Below are positions 13,990 through 22,051 of a stretch of DNA of 24,844 nucleotides, in pieces. Position 1 is the first letter of the stretch. Every line of letters begins with the position of its first letter. Position numbers and translations under genes: made by a program. This stretch comes from Chloroflexi bacterium RBG_13_51_18 (GTDB lineage: Bacteria; Chloroflexota; Dehalococcoidia; Dehalococcoidales; RBG-16-60-22), in assembly GCA_001796495.1 (NCBI GenBank), contig MGMR01000017.1, positions 36,963 through 61,806 of the forward strand. The letters run 5' to 3'. The notes below the pieces were generated by a model, which was not told the origin of the DNA, made no database searches, and saw nothing but the letters and a program-made list of their open reading frames with translations.

Positions 13990-15246
13990 ATGCCCGCCAA
14001 AAATGATATCGATGCCCTCGTACGGCAGGCAGTCTTCGGGACCGACCCGCAGCAAAAGACAGAACTCTATCGCACCGTCCGCCGCGCCGCCCTGGATAGC
14101 GGTATTTACCCCGCCAGCATCCAGGGCCTCTATAAAGCCGCCGGTAAAGGGCTTTACCATGGTATAACCGTCCCGGCCATTAATATTCGCGGCGTTACCT
14201 ACCCCATCGCCTGTGCTGTCTTCAGGGCTGCCATGAAAGACAAAGTTGGCGCTCTCATCTTTGAGATAGCCCGCTCGGAGATAGGCTATACCGCCCAGAG
14301 ACCCGGGGAGTATGCCACCTGTGTTTTAGCCGCAGCCGTAAAAGAGGGCTATAAAGGGCCCGTCTTTATTATGGGCGACCATTTCCAGGTCAACCGGGCA
14401 AAATACCAGGAAAACCCTGAAGCCGAGTTGAAAACCATCAAAGAACTGGTAAAGGACTCCATTGAAGCCGGATTCTTTAACATTGATATCGATGCCTCCA
14501 CCCTCGTTGATATCTCTAAAACTTCCCTTGAGGAGCAGCAGGAGCATAACTCCGCGGTGACGGCGGAAATGACCAGATTCATCCGCGGCATCGAGCCGAA
14601 AGGTGTAACCGTCTCCATCGGCGGCGAAATCGGTGAAATCGGCAAGGGCAACAGCACCGTCGCCGACCTCCGCGCTTTCATCGACAGCTACCGCCGCCGC
14701 CTCGATAAAAACATGGAAGGCATATCTAAAATCAGCGTCCAGACCGGCACCACCCATGGCGGCGTTGTCCTCCCTGATGGCTCTATTGCTCAAGTCAAAA
14801 TCGACTTTAATACCCTTAAAGAACTCTCCAAGGTCGCGCGGGAGGATTATGGGCTCAGCGGCGCTGTCCAGCACGGTGCCTCCACCCTCCCCGATGAAGC
14901 CTTTGATATGTTCCCCAGAGTTAATACTGTAGAAGTCCACCTGGCTACCGGCTTCCAGAACATCTTATTCGATAGTCCCCGCTTCCCTTCCAACCTCCTG
15001 GAATCTATCAATCGCCACCTCGATACCAGGTACCCCAATGAAAGAAAGACCGGTGAAACGGAAGAGCAGTTCCTCTATAAAACGCGCAAACGTGCTTTCG
15101 GCGATTTCAAGAAAGAGCTCTGGGGAATTCCTGAAGCGGACTTGCAGGCTATTATGACCGAACTGGAAAATCGCTTCTCTCTGATTTTCCACAAGCTCAA
15201 CGCCACTGATACCGTTAAACTGGTGAAAAAATACGCCGCCAAATAA
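13990..15246 (+). CDS. fba: Class II (zinc) fructose-bisphosphate aldolase family, long form
   Basis: A 418-residue TIM-barrel aldolase. GDHFQVN (129-135) supplies the catalytic Asp130 and zinc ligand His131. IDIDAS follows near residue 166, GGEIGEIG (211-218) holds acidic residues near the metal, and HGAST lies near residue 290 in the phosphate-binding region. It probably splits fructose 1,6-bisphosphate (or tagatose 1,6-bisphosphate) into triose phosphates, matching the upstream phosphofructokinase. It is longer than the 280-350 residues usual for class II enzymes, with about 45 extra N-terminal residues. I chose ATG 13990 because GGAG is 9 bases upstream; ATG 13975 would add MEINN but has no SD. 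Confidence 0.87.
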   Translation: MPAKNDIDALVRQAVFGTDPQQKTELYRTVRRAALDSGIYPASIQGLYKAAGKGLYHGITVPAINIRGVTYPIACAVFRAAMKDKVGALIFEIARSEIGYTAQRPGEYATCVLAAAVKEGYKGPVFIMGDHFQVNRAKYQENPEAELKTIKELVKDSIEAGFFNIDIDASTLVDISKTSLEEQQEHNSAVTAEMTRFIRGIEPKGVTVSIGGEIGEIGKGNSTVADLRAFIDSYRRRLDKNMEGISKISVQTGTTHGGVVLPDGSIAQVKIDFNTLKELSKVAREDYGLSGAVQHGASTLPDEAFDMFPRVNTVEVHLATGFQNILFDSPRFPSNLLESINRHLDTRYPNERKTGETEEQFLYKTRKRAFGDFKKELWGIPEADLQAIMTELENRFSLIFHKLNATDTVKLVKKYAAK

Positions 15247-15274
15247 TCTCGCCTGTCTCCGCCGCACAAATTGA

Positions 15275-15308
15275 AAGGCTGGATACTCTTTTAAAAATAT
15301 CCAGCCTT
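15275..15308. terminator. Hairpin terminator after the aldolase gene
   Basis: A perfect 11-bp stem AAGGCTGGATA/TATCCAGCCTT has a 12-base loop. It lies between the aldolase stop and the convergent DUF5679 gene. The following T-run is poor on both strands, so termination may be incomplete or Rho-assisted. Confidence 0.6.
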
Positions 15309-15343
15309 GTCTATATCTATTAAATCCTAAGTTGGTTTCGGCT

Positions 15344-15484
15344 TTATTTCTTGCCGATTCTGAACATCTTGGTGCCGCAGGATGGGCATACGCCCTGGGT
15401 CGCCGGCTTGCCGTTCTTCATAGTGATGGATTTAGCATTGCTCATTTCTTTCTTAGCTCGGCACTTCACACAATATGCTTGCAT
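15344..15484 (-). CDS. DUF5679-type zinc-ribbon microprotein
   Basis: A 46-residue protein, read on the minus strand from ATG 15484 to TAA 15344. Two CxxC knuckles, YCVKC near the start (Cys5, Cys8) and VCPSC (Cys33, Cys36), flank a basic stretch KSITMKNGKPATQG and should bind one zinc. The sequence matches the DUF5679 small proteins, which I associate with Dehalococcoidia; their function is unknown. SD AAGGAGG is 5 bases before the ATG, strong support for translation. It is convergent with the aldolase gene and divergent from argC. Confidence 0.85.
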   Translation of the reverse strand: MQAYCVKCRAKKEMSNAKSITMKNGKPATQGVCPSCGTKMFRIGKK

Positions 15485-15670
15485 GATTCCTCCTTCCTCG
15501 AAGCTATTTGTTTAAAACAATATACTATTGCCACGCTCGTGTCAAGTGCCGCCCACGTTCAACCGATGTCAATTTACTCACAATTTAAAGTTTTTTATAT
15601 CTAAATTCCTTCAAGACCGGGCTAACCTGACCTCTTACCCCTCCTTTCCGTACCAATCACTCCACTCTTA

Positions 15671-15679
15671 TGTTATACT
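15671..15679 (+). promoter_or_regulatory. Extended -10 promoter of argC
   Basis: TGTTATACT contains a TGn extension and -10 TATACT (15674-15679). No good -35 is found, as is usual for extended -10 promoters. The start near 15686 gives a leader of about 31 bases. Confidence 0.55.
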
Positions 15680-15716
15680 TTACATCGGTACGGACTCTAA
15701 AAAGGATAAGCAAATC

Positions 15717-16670
15717 ATGAAGAAAACGGTGTTTGTTGACGGACAGCACGGCACCACCGGCCTTAAGATACGCGAGCGATTGAACGGGCGGAATGACATT
15801 GAAATTCTCCGGATACCCGACGATAAGCGTAAGGACCCTGCTGCTCGGGAAAAGCTGCTTAACGAAGCGGATATCGTTTTTCTCTGCCTGCCCGATGACG
15901 CCGCCCGCGAGTCCGTGAGTTTGATAAAAAACGAGTCTGTCTGCGTCATCGATGGCTCCACCGCTCATCGCGTCGCGGAGGGGTGGGTTTACGGCCTACC
16001 CGAGCTTAAAAAAGAACAACGGGCTTTAATAAAAAAATCGAAGAGAATTTCTGTGCCCGGCTGCCATGCCACCGGCTTCATCCTGATGCTCTATCCGCTG
16101 GTAGCTCAAGGCATCGTCAGCCCTGATTACCCGGTTTCCTGCCACGTGGTGGCCGGCTACAGCGGCGGCGGCAAAGCCTTGATTGCTGACTACACAGGGC
16201 AGAATGTGCCCGACGTGATTAAAAATCCCCGCCCCTATTCCCTGGCTTTGAACCATAAGCACCTGCCGGAAATGACTAAAGTAGTCGGCCTTGCCCGACC
16301 GCCCGTTTTCGCGCCTACCGTGGTTAATGTATATAACGGCGAAATTATCTCCATCCCGCTAGTGCCGGACCATCTGGAAAAACAGCTTTCCGCTGCGGAT
16401 ATCCGGGAAGTCCTGGCCCAATACTATGCCGGGGAGCGGTTCGTCAAGGTTATGCCCTGTCCCGCGGACGACTTCCTGAAAAACGGCTTTTTAACGTTTA
16501 CCGACTGTAATGGCACCAACAACCTTGAAATATATGTCTTCGGGAATAAAGATAGAATTTTACTCTCCGCCCGCTATGATAATCTGGGTAAAGGCGCTTC
16601 CGGCGCGGCCGTTCAGAACATGAACATCATCCTCGGTCTGGATGAGGCTACCGGGCTTGAAGCAGTTTGA
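15717..16670 (+). CDS. argC: N-acetyl-gamma-glutamyl-phosphate reductase, short type 2
   Basis: A 317-residue cytoplasmic NADP-dependent enzyme that reduces N-acetyl-glutamyl phosphate to the semialdehyde, the third step of arginine synthesis. The nucleotide loop is VDGQHGTTGLKI (7-18), rather than the GxxGxxG of the long form. The catalytic Cys116 is in SVPGCHATG, followed by GYSGGGKALI. The length fits the type-2 family. The open frame continues upstream to 15528, but the Rossmann fold begins at ATG 15717, which has AAAGGA 10 bases before it. No other arg gene is adjacent; an unrecognised small gene follows after 24 bases. Confidence 0.94.
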   Translation: MKKTVFVDGQHGTTGLKIRERLNGRNDIEILRIPDDKRKDPAAREKLLNEADIVFLCLPDDAARESVSLIKNESVCVIDGSTAHRVAEGWVYGLPELKKEQRALIKKSKRISVPGCHATGFILMLYPLVAQGIVSPDYPVSCHVVAGYSGGGKALIADYTGQNVPDVIKNPRPYSLALNHKHLPEMTKVVGLARPPVFAPTVVNVYNGEIISIPLVPDHLEKQLSAADIREVLAQYYAGERFVKVMPCPADDFLKNGFLTFTDCNGTNNLEIYVFGNKDRILLSARYDNLGKGASGAAVQNMNIILGLDEATGLEAV

Positions 16671-16694
16671 TTATTTTAAAATAGAGAAAAACCG

Positions 16695-17021
16695 ATGACT
16701 AAATACACTCACCTTGAATTGAACCGCGATGTCCCAGCCCCCTCCGGCTACTACACTCCCCTGAAAGAGGTAAGACTCGATTATAACGGGCGGGAAATAC
16801 TCTACACCATCAGTGCTGCGGTCATCGAGTCTTCATGCTGCGGCGCCTCCGATTTCTCCAGCGCCCAGGTTCCCGGCTACGTTATCGGCTGGCGCAAGGA
16901 TAAAAACAGGGAAGGCTTGCCCGTCTCTTTAGTCGAACCTATTACTGACGAACCCACCCGCGACGCTATCCGTAAAATCATCAAAGACACCGAGCATATC
17001 TCTCGCACGGATTTCTGGTAG
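16695..17021 (+). CDS. Unrecognised conserved-looking 108-residue protein
   Basis: I do not recognise the family. The protein is soluble, with no signal or membrane segment. A Tyr/Pro-rich start (PAPSGYYTPLKEV) precedes an adjacent cysteine pair Cys48-Cys49 in ESSCCGASDF, then VPGYVIGWRKDK and a charged helix TRDAIRKIIKDTEHI. The codon use matches the neighbouring argC, which supports a real gene. It follows argC by 24 bases, so it is probably cotranscribed, though the SD is weak. The Cys pair could bind metal or be redox active, but nothing here proves it. Confidence 0.7.
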   Translation: MTKYTHLELNRDVPAPSGYYTPLKEVRLDYNGREILYTISAAVIESSCCGASDFSSAQVPGYVIGWRKDKNREGLPVSLVEPITDEPTRDAIRKIIKDTEHISRTDFW

Positions 17022-17096
17022 TCGTCCCGTCATTAATTACTATCTTATTTTGAGTTTTCTCATGTCCGTCAAAGCAAATCAGATATATTTAAAAAA

Positions 17097-17154
17097 TATG
17101 AAATTATATGAATTTTTGTATTGACTTATGAATTATTATGAAATATAATGAAAT
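17097..17154. repeat. Five TATGAAWT repeats in 10-bp phase over the HTH promoter
   Basis: TATGAAAT (17097), TATGAATT (17107), TATGAATT (17127), TATGAAAT (17137) and AATGAAAT (17147) start at exact 10-base intervals, with one degenerate position at 17117. All lie on one face of the helix. They overlap the -35 and -10 of the HTH gene, the layout of a cooperative autorepressor site. Confidence 0.7.
17121..17149 (+). promoter_or_regulatory. Promoter of the HTH gene
   Basis: TTGACT (17121-17126), 17-base spacer, TATAAT (17144-17149). The start near 17156 gives a leader of about 53 bases. Both boxes are covered by the phased repeats. Confidence 0.8.
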
Positions 17155-17208
17155 ATCAACTGGTGAAATGCACGTTGATTGTTGAATAAACATTCCAGGA
17201 GGATCATT

Positions 17209-17667
17209 ATGGACGAATTTGAAAGACTTTATACAGTTGAAGACATCGCCAGGATGACTTCCTTTACATCCCGTACTATCAGGAATTATTTGAAAGATGG
17301 AAGCCTGCAAGGTCGAAAAATAGGAGGACAATGGAGGTTCACAATGGAAAATATCAAACAGTTGTTTAACAACAGCATCTTTACTAATGATGTGTCAAGA
17401 AAAAATCGACAGCGAATTCTGAATTTTATAGGTGGAGCAAATACTGAAATTCAGGGGAAAATCCAAGTTTGCACTATTGTCGACTATTATTGTGAAAATC
17501 CAAAAGCAGGGCATCAGATTTACGAGAAGTTAGTTACCGTAATAAATAATAAAGGTAACGATTTTCCTGCAAAATTTGATTATGAATTCATTGAAAAAGA
17601 AAACAAGGCAAGATTCACCTTATTTGGTAATCCAGACTACATCATAAAAACTCTTCAGCTGCTTTAG
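17209..17667 (+). CDS. Helix-turn-helix (MerR/excisionase-like, HTH_17) DNA-binding protein
   Basis: A 152-residue protein. Residues 7-52 are a MerR/excisionase-type winged helix: YTVEDIARMTSFTSRTIRNY (helix-turn-helix), then GSLQGRKIGGQWRFTMENIKQLF (wing and closing helix). Residues about 80-152 form an unrecognised alpha/beta domain. SD AGGAGG is 6 bases before ATG 17209; an upstream in-frame ATG at 17179 has none. The gene is clearly more AT-rich than its neighbours (many AAA, AAT, GAA and ATT codons), which suggests transfer from a low-GC donor. It has its own promoter and terminator and no partner gene, and probably binds the repeats over its promoter. Confidence 0.83.
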   Translation: MDEFERLYTVEDIARMTSFTSRTIRNYLKDGSLQGRKIGGQWRFTMENIKQLFNNSIFTNDVSRKNRQRILNFIGGANTEIQGKIQVCTIVDYYCENPKAGHQIYEKLVTVINNKGNDFPAKFDYEFIEKENKARFTLFGNPDYIIKTLQLL

Positions 17668-17685
17668 TAGATTCTTCAATTAGTT

Positions 17686-17727
17686 ATATCTGCCATGCAT
17701 TTAACTTTGTATGGCAGATATTTTATT
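17686..17727 (+). terminator. Intrinsic terminator of the HTH gene
   Basis: A perfect 11-bp stem ATATCTGCCAT/ATGGCAGATAT (17686-17696 with 17711-17721) has a 14-base loop and is followed by a T-rich tail to 17727. It lies 19 bases after the stop codon. Confidence 0.88.
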
Positions 17728-17787
17728 TAAGCAACTGCTGGCTTTCAATTCCTTGATATTCGCTTCCTGTTACTCGTAAATTACTCC

Positions 17788-18666
17788 CTATCCCGTCTCC
17801 TTCTTCACCTTTTCCCGGTAAGCCGCCAGCAGCTTTTTGGTGACCTTCCCCGGTTTCCCCTCTCCGATGATATCCATCCGCCCCTCCGCGTCACTTACCC
17901 TGACCACCGGCATCACCTCTATCAAAGCGTTCGTCATAAATACCTCATCGAACACCTCTATGGCATCCGGCGTAATGTCCCCCTCTTTAACGCTCAAGCC
18001 CATTCCCTTCGCCAGTGCCATTACCACCTCCCGCGTTACCCCCGGGATAATACCGTTTTCCGTAGAAGGCGTTATCAGTTTTTTCCCTTCCACGAAGAAT
18101 ATATTGCTCGACCCTCCCTCCGCCACGAATCCCCCATCGTTCAACACGATACTCTCGTCCAGGCCGTTCTCCGTCGCTTCTATCCTGGCCATCACGCTGG
18201 ACAGGTAGTTAATCGATTTCATGGTAGCTAATACGTTCTGCCGGCAGCGTTTCACTGATGCTATCCCCACCTTAAAACCCTCACTGTATTTTTCCTCGGA
18301 AAACGGCGCATAAGGCTGGGCTGTCACCAGGATTGTAGGCATTCCTCCCGCCTCCACCCAGGGTAATTCCGCCCCGTCTCCATTGGTTACCGTCAGACGT
18401 ACTCGGGCGTCTGTAAGCTTGTTTGCTTCCAGCGTTTCCCGGCAGGCTCTAACCAGGCCCAGCCCAGCCACCTCTTCCCCCATGCCGATTATTTCCGCCG
18501 CTTCAAGCAGCCGTACGATATGCTTTTCCAGCATGAATACCTTGCCGTTATAGGCCCGCATCGTCTGGAAAAGTCCGTAGCCGTATAAAAATCCGTGGTC
18601 GCTGATGGAAATGTGCGCCTTTTCGCGCTCCACCAGCCCGTCGTTCAGGTAGACCATCTCTTCCAT
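17788..18666 (-). CDS. pabC: Class IV PLP enzyme, probable aminodeoxychorismate lyase
   Basis: A 292-residue PLP-dependent fold-IV enzyme. ISDHGFLYGYGLFQTMR (21-37) shapes the substrate pocket, Lys150 in TMKSINYL is the Schiff-base lysine, and GFVAEGGSSNIFFV plus GIIPGVTRE bind the cofactor phosphate. The same fold includes branched-chain and D-amino-acid aminotransferases. I call it PabC because it follows pabA with a one-base TAATG overlap in a pabB-pabA-pabC operon. It would release pyruvate from aminodeoxychorismate to give p-aminobenzoate for folate. SD AAGGAG lies inside the end of pabA. Confidence 0.82.
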   Translation of the reverse strand: MEEMVYLNDGLVEREKAHISISDHGFLYGYGLFQTMRAYNGKVFMLEKHIVRLLEAAEIIGMGEEVAGLGLVRACRETLEANKLTDARVRLTVTNGDGAELPWVEAGGMPTILVTAQPYAPFSEEKYSEGFKVGIASVKRCRQNVLATMKSINYLSSVMARIEATENGLDESIVLNDGGFVAEGGSSNIFFVEGKKLITPSTENGIIPGVTREVVMALAKGMGLSVKEGDITPDAIEVFDEVFMTNALIEVMPVVRVSDAEGRMDIIGEGKPGKVTKKLLAAYREKVKKETG

Positions 18667-19250
18667 TACTGTTTCTCCTTGGGTACACTCATTTTCAGGA
18701 AATTGGATAGGATATTATGCCCCTCCGGCGTCATTATGCTCTCCGGGTGAAATTGCACTCCTTCTACTTTATCATGTCGGTTTCTGACCCCCATCACCAC
18801 CCCGTCCTCCGTCTTCGCTGACACCTCCAGTGTTGCCGGCATAGACTCCGCCTCGATTATCAAAGAATGATACCTCCCGGCCATAATCGGCGAAGGTATC
18901 CCATGGAAAACCGTCCCCCCGTCATGATACACTATTGATTCCTTTCCGTGCATCGGCAGAGCCGCTCGCTTTATTCTCCCCCCGTACACGTACCCGATGC
19001 ACTGGTGCCCCAGGCATACCCCCAGTATCGGTATCCTTCCCCGGAAATGCCTGATAACCTCGTTGGAGATTCCAGCTTCCAGCGGTGTGCATGGCCCCGG
19101 CGATATTATAATATGACTGGGTGCCATCTTGTCTATTTGCCCTGTCGTTATCGCATCGTTGCGGAAGGCTAACGGCTCCTGCCCCAGCTCTCCAAGATAC
19201 TGCACCAGGTTAAAGGTAAATGAATCATAGTTATCTATCACCAGAATCAT
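18666..19250 (-). CDS. pabA: Aminodeoxychorismate synthase glutaminase subunit
   Basis: A 194-residue class I glutamine amidotransferase. It has VIDNYDSFTFNLVQYL at the start, oxyanion PGPCTP, the nucleophile Cys79 in LGVCLGHQ, and the His168-Pro-Glu170 triad end in VQFHPES. It hydrolyses glutamine and passes ammonia to PabB. Sequence alone cannot separate it from the TrpG subunit of anthranilate synthase. The 4-base ATGA overlap with pabB and the PIKGT motif of that partner favour PabA, though such subunits often serve both pathways. Confidence 0.9.
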   Translation of the reverse strand: MILVIDNYDSFTFNLVQYLGELGQEPLAFRNDAITTGQIDKMAPSHIIISPGPCTPLEAGISNEVIRHFRGRIPILGVCLGHQCIGYVYGGRIKRAALPMHGKESIVYHDGGTVFHGIPSPIMAGRYHSLIIEAESMPATLEVSAKTEDGVVMGVRNRHDKVEGVQFHPESIMTPEGHNILSNFLKMSVPKEKQ

Positions 19251-20686
19251 GATATTATCTCCGCGTCTTTCCCCACCGCCAGCCCAAGCGCCTGTATCAA
19301 GGCTTTGCCCTTGTCTAAAGTCTCAATGTACTCTGCCTCGGGCTCGGAGTCGTAAACTATCGCCCCGCCCACCTGGAAATAGGCCTTGCCGTCCTTAACG
19401 ATGAACGTGCGTATCACGATGTTCAGGTCCATGTCCCCGCTGAAGCTGATGCAGCCCAACGACCCCGTATAAACGCTGCGGCGGGTCGGCTCCAGCTCGT
19501 CGATAATTTCCATCGCTCTTACCTTGGGCGCGCCCGTAATCGACCCTCCCGGGAAGGTCGCTTTCAGCAGGTCGATGATGTTTTTGCCCTCCCTTAATTG
19601 CCCCACCACCGTCGAGGTCAGGTGAAAGACCGTTGGATAGGTTTCCAGTATCGCCAGTTCCGTCACCTTGACCGTGCCATAGCGGCAGACCCGCCCGATA
19701 TCGTTCCTTTCGAGGTCAACTATCATGATATTTTCGGCGCGGTCTTTTTTACTTGCCATCAGGCTTTCCGCCAGCGCTTTATCCTCTTCCGGCGTCTCGC
19801 CGCGCGGCTTGGTGCCTTTTATCGGTCGCGTTTCTACCCAATCCCCCTTCACCTTTAAAAACCTCTCCGGGGAAGCCCCCACGATACTGACCCCACCGAA
19901 GTTGAAATAGTTAGCGAAGGGCGCCGGATTGATTTTCCGCAGCCGCTTATAAAGCTCGTATGGTGTCGTTTTAATCTCTACTTCCAGCCGCTGTGAAAGG
20001 TTTACCTGAAAAATATCCCCCGCCCCGATATACTCTCGCGCTCTGTCCACCGCCTCCAGGTACCCCTCGTGGGAAAAATTGCTTTTTAACTTTTTTCTCT
20101 TTTCTCTTTTCTCTTCCTCAAAACTTGCCGGCGGCGGAGCGAGCATTATCATGTTTCTTAGCTCATTAAGCCTTGCCTCGGCTCTTTGCTGTCTTTTCTT
20201 TTCCTCCAACTCCGGAAAACCGGTGGAAATTAAGTACGTTTTACCTTTCATATGGTCAAAGGCTATTATTGCGTCGTAAAACCCCAGGTAACATTCGGGC
20301 AGCTGCAAATCATCTTTAGCTTGTTTCGGCAGCTTTTCTATGAAGTGGCACAAATCGTAGCTGAAATACCCCACCGCCCCACCCAGAAATGGAATCTCTG
20401 ATTTCCTGTCTTTAAAAGTGTAGGTCTTTAATAACTCTCCTAAAACATCGAAAGGATTCCCCTGCTTTTTCTCCTCTACCCCGTTTTTTATCAGTGTTAT
20501 CTCGGTCCCCCTGCTTCTCATCACCAGGAAGGGGTCGCTGCCCATGAAAGAATAGCGTCCCAGCTTCTGCACGTCCATGCCGCTGTCCAGGAAAAAGCTG
20601 AACGGCCTCTCCGCCAAAGCCTCGAAGCACCAGGTGGCATCCGGCGCCATGTGTATCTCTTCTATAAGAGGATAATTCATTTTCAT
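19247..20686 (-). CDS. pabB: Aminodeoxychorismate synthase component I
   Basis: A 479-residue chorismate-utilising enzyme that aminates chorismate to 4-amino-4-deoxychorismate. The N-terminal TrpE-type domain (about 1-180) is followed by the catalytic domain with GDIFQVNLSQR (223-233) and VGASPERFL. The deciding motif is RPIKGTKPRG: Lys290 in PIKGT is the nucleophilic lysine of PabB, where anthranilate synthase has PIAGT. No SD precedes ATG 20686, but a TATAAT ends 4 bases upstream. The transcript may therefore be leaderless or start at the second ATG (20680, MNYPLIEE). It is the first gene of the pab operon and divergent from an MFS gene. Confidence 0.93.
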   Translation of the reverse strand: MKMNYPLIEEIHMAPDATWCFEALAERPFSFFLDSGMDVQKLGRYSFMGSDPFLVMRSRGTEITLIKNGVEEKKQGNPFDVLGELLKTYTFKDRKSEIPFLGGAVGYFSYDLCHFIEKLPKQAKDDLQLPECYLGFYDAIIAFDHMKGKTYLISTGFPELEEKKRQQRAEARLNELRNMIMLAPPPASFEEEKREKRKKLKSNFSHEGYLEAVDRAREYIGAGDIFQVNLSQRLEVEIKTTPYELYKRLRKINPAPFANYFNFGGVSIVGASPERFLKVKGDWVETRPIKGTKPRGETPEEDKALAESLMASKKDRAENIMIVDLERNDIGRVCRYGTVKVTELAILETYPTVFHLTSTVVGQLREGKNIIDLLKATFPGGSITGAPKVRAMEIIDELEPTRRSVYTGSLGCISFSGDMDLNIVIRTFIVKDGKAYFQVGGAIVYDSEPEAEYIETLDKGKALIQALGLAVGKDAEIIS

Positions 20687-20690
20687 CTGA

Positions 20691-20698
20691 ATTATATA
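20691..20698 (-). promoter_or_regulatory. Probable -10 of the pab operon
   Basis: The minus strand reads TATATAAT immediately before the pabB start. Using TATATA (20698-20693) as the -10 puts transcription start at the ATG itself; using TATAAT puts it within the first codon, ahead of a second in-frame ATG. No convincing -35 is seen. Confidence 0.45.
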
Positions 20699-20746
20699 CT
20701 GAATTGACCTCAGATATAAATATGCGGCGTTTCTTTGCTTTTAACC

Positions 20747-20775
20747 TTGCCTCTTTCCCCCCTCTCTGCTATATT
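20747..20775 (+). promoter_or_regulatory. Promoter of the SLC45-like MFS gene
   Basis: TTGCCT (20747-20752), 17 bases, TATATT (20770-20775). The start near 20782 leaves about 10 bases before ATG 20792, which has no SD. Confidence 0.65.
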
Positions 20776-20791
20776 GTGAAAAGTATTTATC

Positions 20792-22051
20792 ATGGCTAAT
20801 AACATCGCCTCGCCATTCCGTCGCTGGGACTATCTAAAAATAACCGTCCTGGGGCTTGCCATCACCGCCCTCTGGCAGAGCCTGCATTCCATTATCCTGC
20901 CCCTGCGGCTGCTGGATTTCGTCCCGGAAACGCAGAAAAATACCTACCTCGGCATCCTCACCCTCTCCGGCCTCCTGCTGGCGATGTTTATCCAGCCTGT
21001 TGCCGGCGCCGCCAGCGACCGTTCGTGGTTCCGCAATGGTCGCCGTCTACCGTATATTTTTATCGGCATCATCATCGCCGTTATGTTATTGCCCGGCATC
21101 GGCCTGGCCGGGAGTTTCGCCGCTATCTTTGTCGTCTACTGTCTGCTGCAGGTTGCCGCCAATATGGCGCAGGGGCCCTACCAGGCATTCATTCCGGAGA
21201 TGGTCCCGACGGACAAGCATGGCACTGCTTCCGGCGTCAAGGGATTACTGGAAATCATCGGCGGTGTAGCTCTTATATATATTGCCGGCCGTTTTTATTC
21301 TACCGGGAACGGCGCCGGCGGATTGTGGCTGGTGCTGGCGATTCTGCAAATCGTCCTTCTCGGAACGATGCTCGCTACCGTCTTTCTTGTCAGGGAGCCT
21401 CCTGTGAATTCTGGCAGGCAGCGGTCGCCGCTGATGGCTGCCATTTCTCATGTCTTCAGCAAAGACCTCTGGAAAAACCACAGCTTCGTCTGGTTCCTCT
21501 TCTCCCGGCTGTTCGTCTATATGGCTTTTACCACTATCCAGCAGTTCGCTTTATATTACTTACGTGATGTCGTCGGCGTCACAGACCCCGCCGAAGCTAC
21601 CGCTCGCTTTACTATCGTGGCTGTCGTAGGTATGCTTTTAGTCGTCTGGCCGGCCGGCTATCTTTCTGACATGATAGGCAGGAAACTGCTGACCTTTCTC
21701 TCCGGCATCCTCGGTGCTTCAGGCATCGCTTTAATTGCCCTCTCACAGGAATACAGCACGATTCTGTGGGCGGCCGGTATCATTGGCGTGGCAATGGGCA
21801 TCTTTAACAGCACTAACTGGGCGCTGGCTACGGATTTTGCCCCGAAAAATGAAGAAGCCCGATATCTCGGTATTGCCAACATGGCTACCGCCGGAGGTGC
21901 CGTCCTTGCCCGCGTTATCGGGCCGGTTATAGATGCTTTGAACGGTCCGAATCATGAAAGCAACTTCGGCTATACTTTCATGCTGCTGGTCTGTATCGGC
22001 TATTTCGTCGCCGGCTCATTGCTGGTCATCGGCGTCAGGCGGCGTTCTTAG
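20792..22051 (+). CDS. MFS transporter, SLC45/sugar-type
   Basis: A 419-residue twelve-helix transporter. The loop after helix 2, FIQPVAGAASDRSWFRNGRRLPYIF (around residues 66-90), has the DR...GRR-Pro-Tyr form seen in SLC45, sucrose and GPH-like carriers. NMAQGPYQAFIPEMVPTDKHGTASGVKGLLEIIGG is a further family hallmark. A second MFS loop, GYLSDMIGRKL, lies after helix 8. The substrate could be a sugar or sugar conjugate, but this is not certain. The start lacks an SD and follows a promoter closely. The stop overlaps the convergent DedA gene by 4 bases. Confidence 0.85.
   Translation: MANNIASPFRRWDYLKITVLGLAITALWQSLHSIILPLRLLDFVPETQKNTYLGILTLSGLLLAMFIQPVAGAASDRSWFRNGRRLPYIFIGIIIAVMLLPGIGLAGSFAAIFVVYCLLQVAANMAQGPYQAFIPEMVPTDKHGTASGVKGLLEIIGGVALIYIAGRFYSTGNGAGGLWLVLAILQIVLLGTMLATVFLVREPPVNSGRQRSPLMAAISHVFSKDLWKNHSFVWFLFSRLFVYMAFTTIQQFALYYLRDVVGVTDPAEATARFTIVAVVGMLLVVWPAGYLSDMIGRKLLTFLSGILGASGIALIALSQEYSTILWAAGIIGVAMGIFNSTNWALATDFAPKNEEARYLGIANMATAGGAVLARVIGPVIDALNGPNHESNFGYTFMLLVCIGYFVAGSLLVIGVRRRS

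Noticed and set aside
15332..15604. Plus-strand 90-residue frame over the DUF5679 gene
   Set aside because: It lies antisense to a recognised zinc-ribbon gene with a strong SD, and its own product resembles nothing.
15528..15716. Longer argC starting at 15528
   Set aside because: The added segment is low-complexity, contains the likely promoter, and precedes the first strand of the nucleotide-binding fold.
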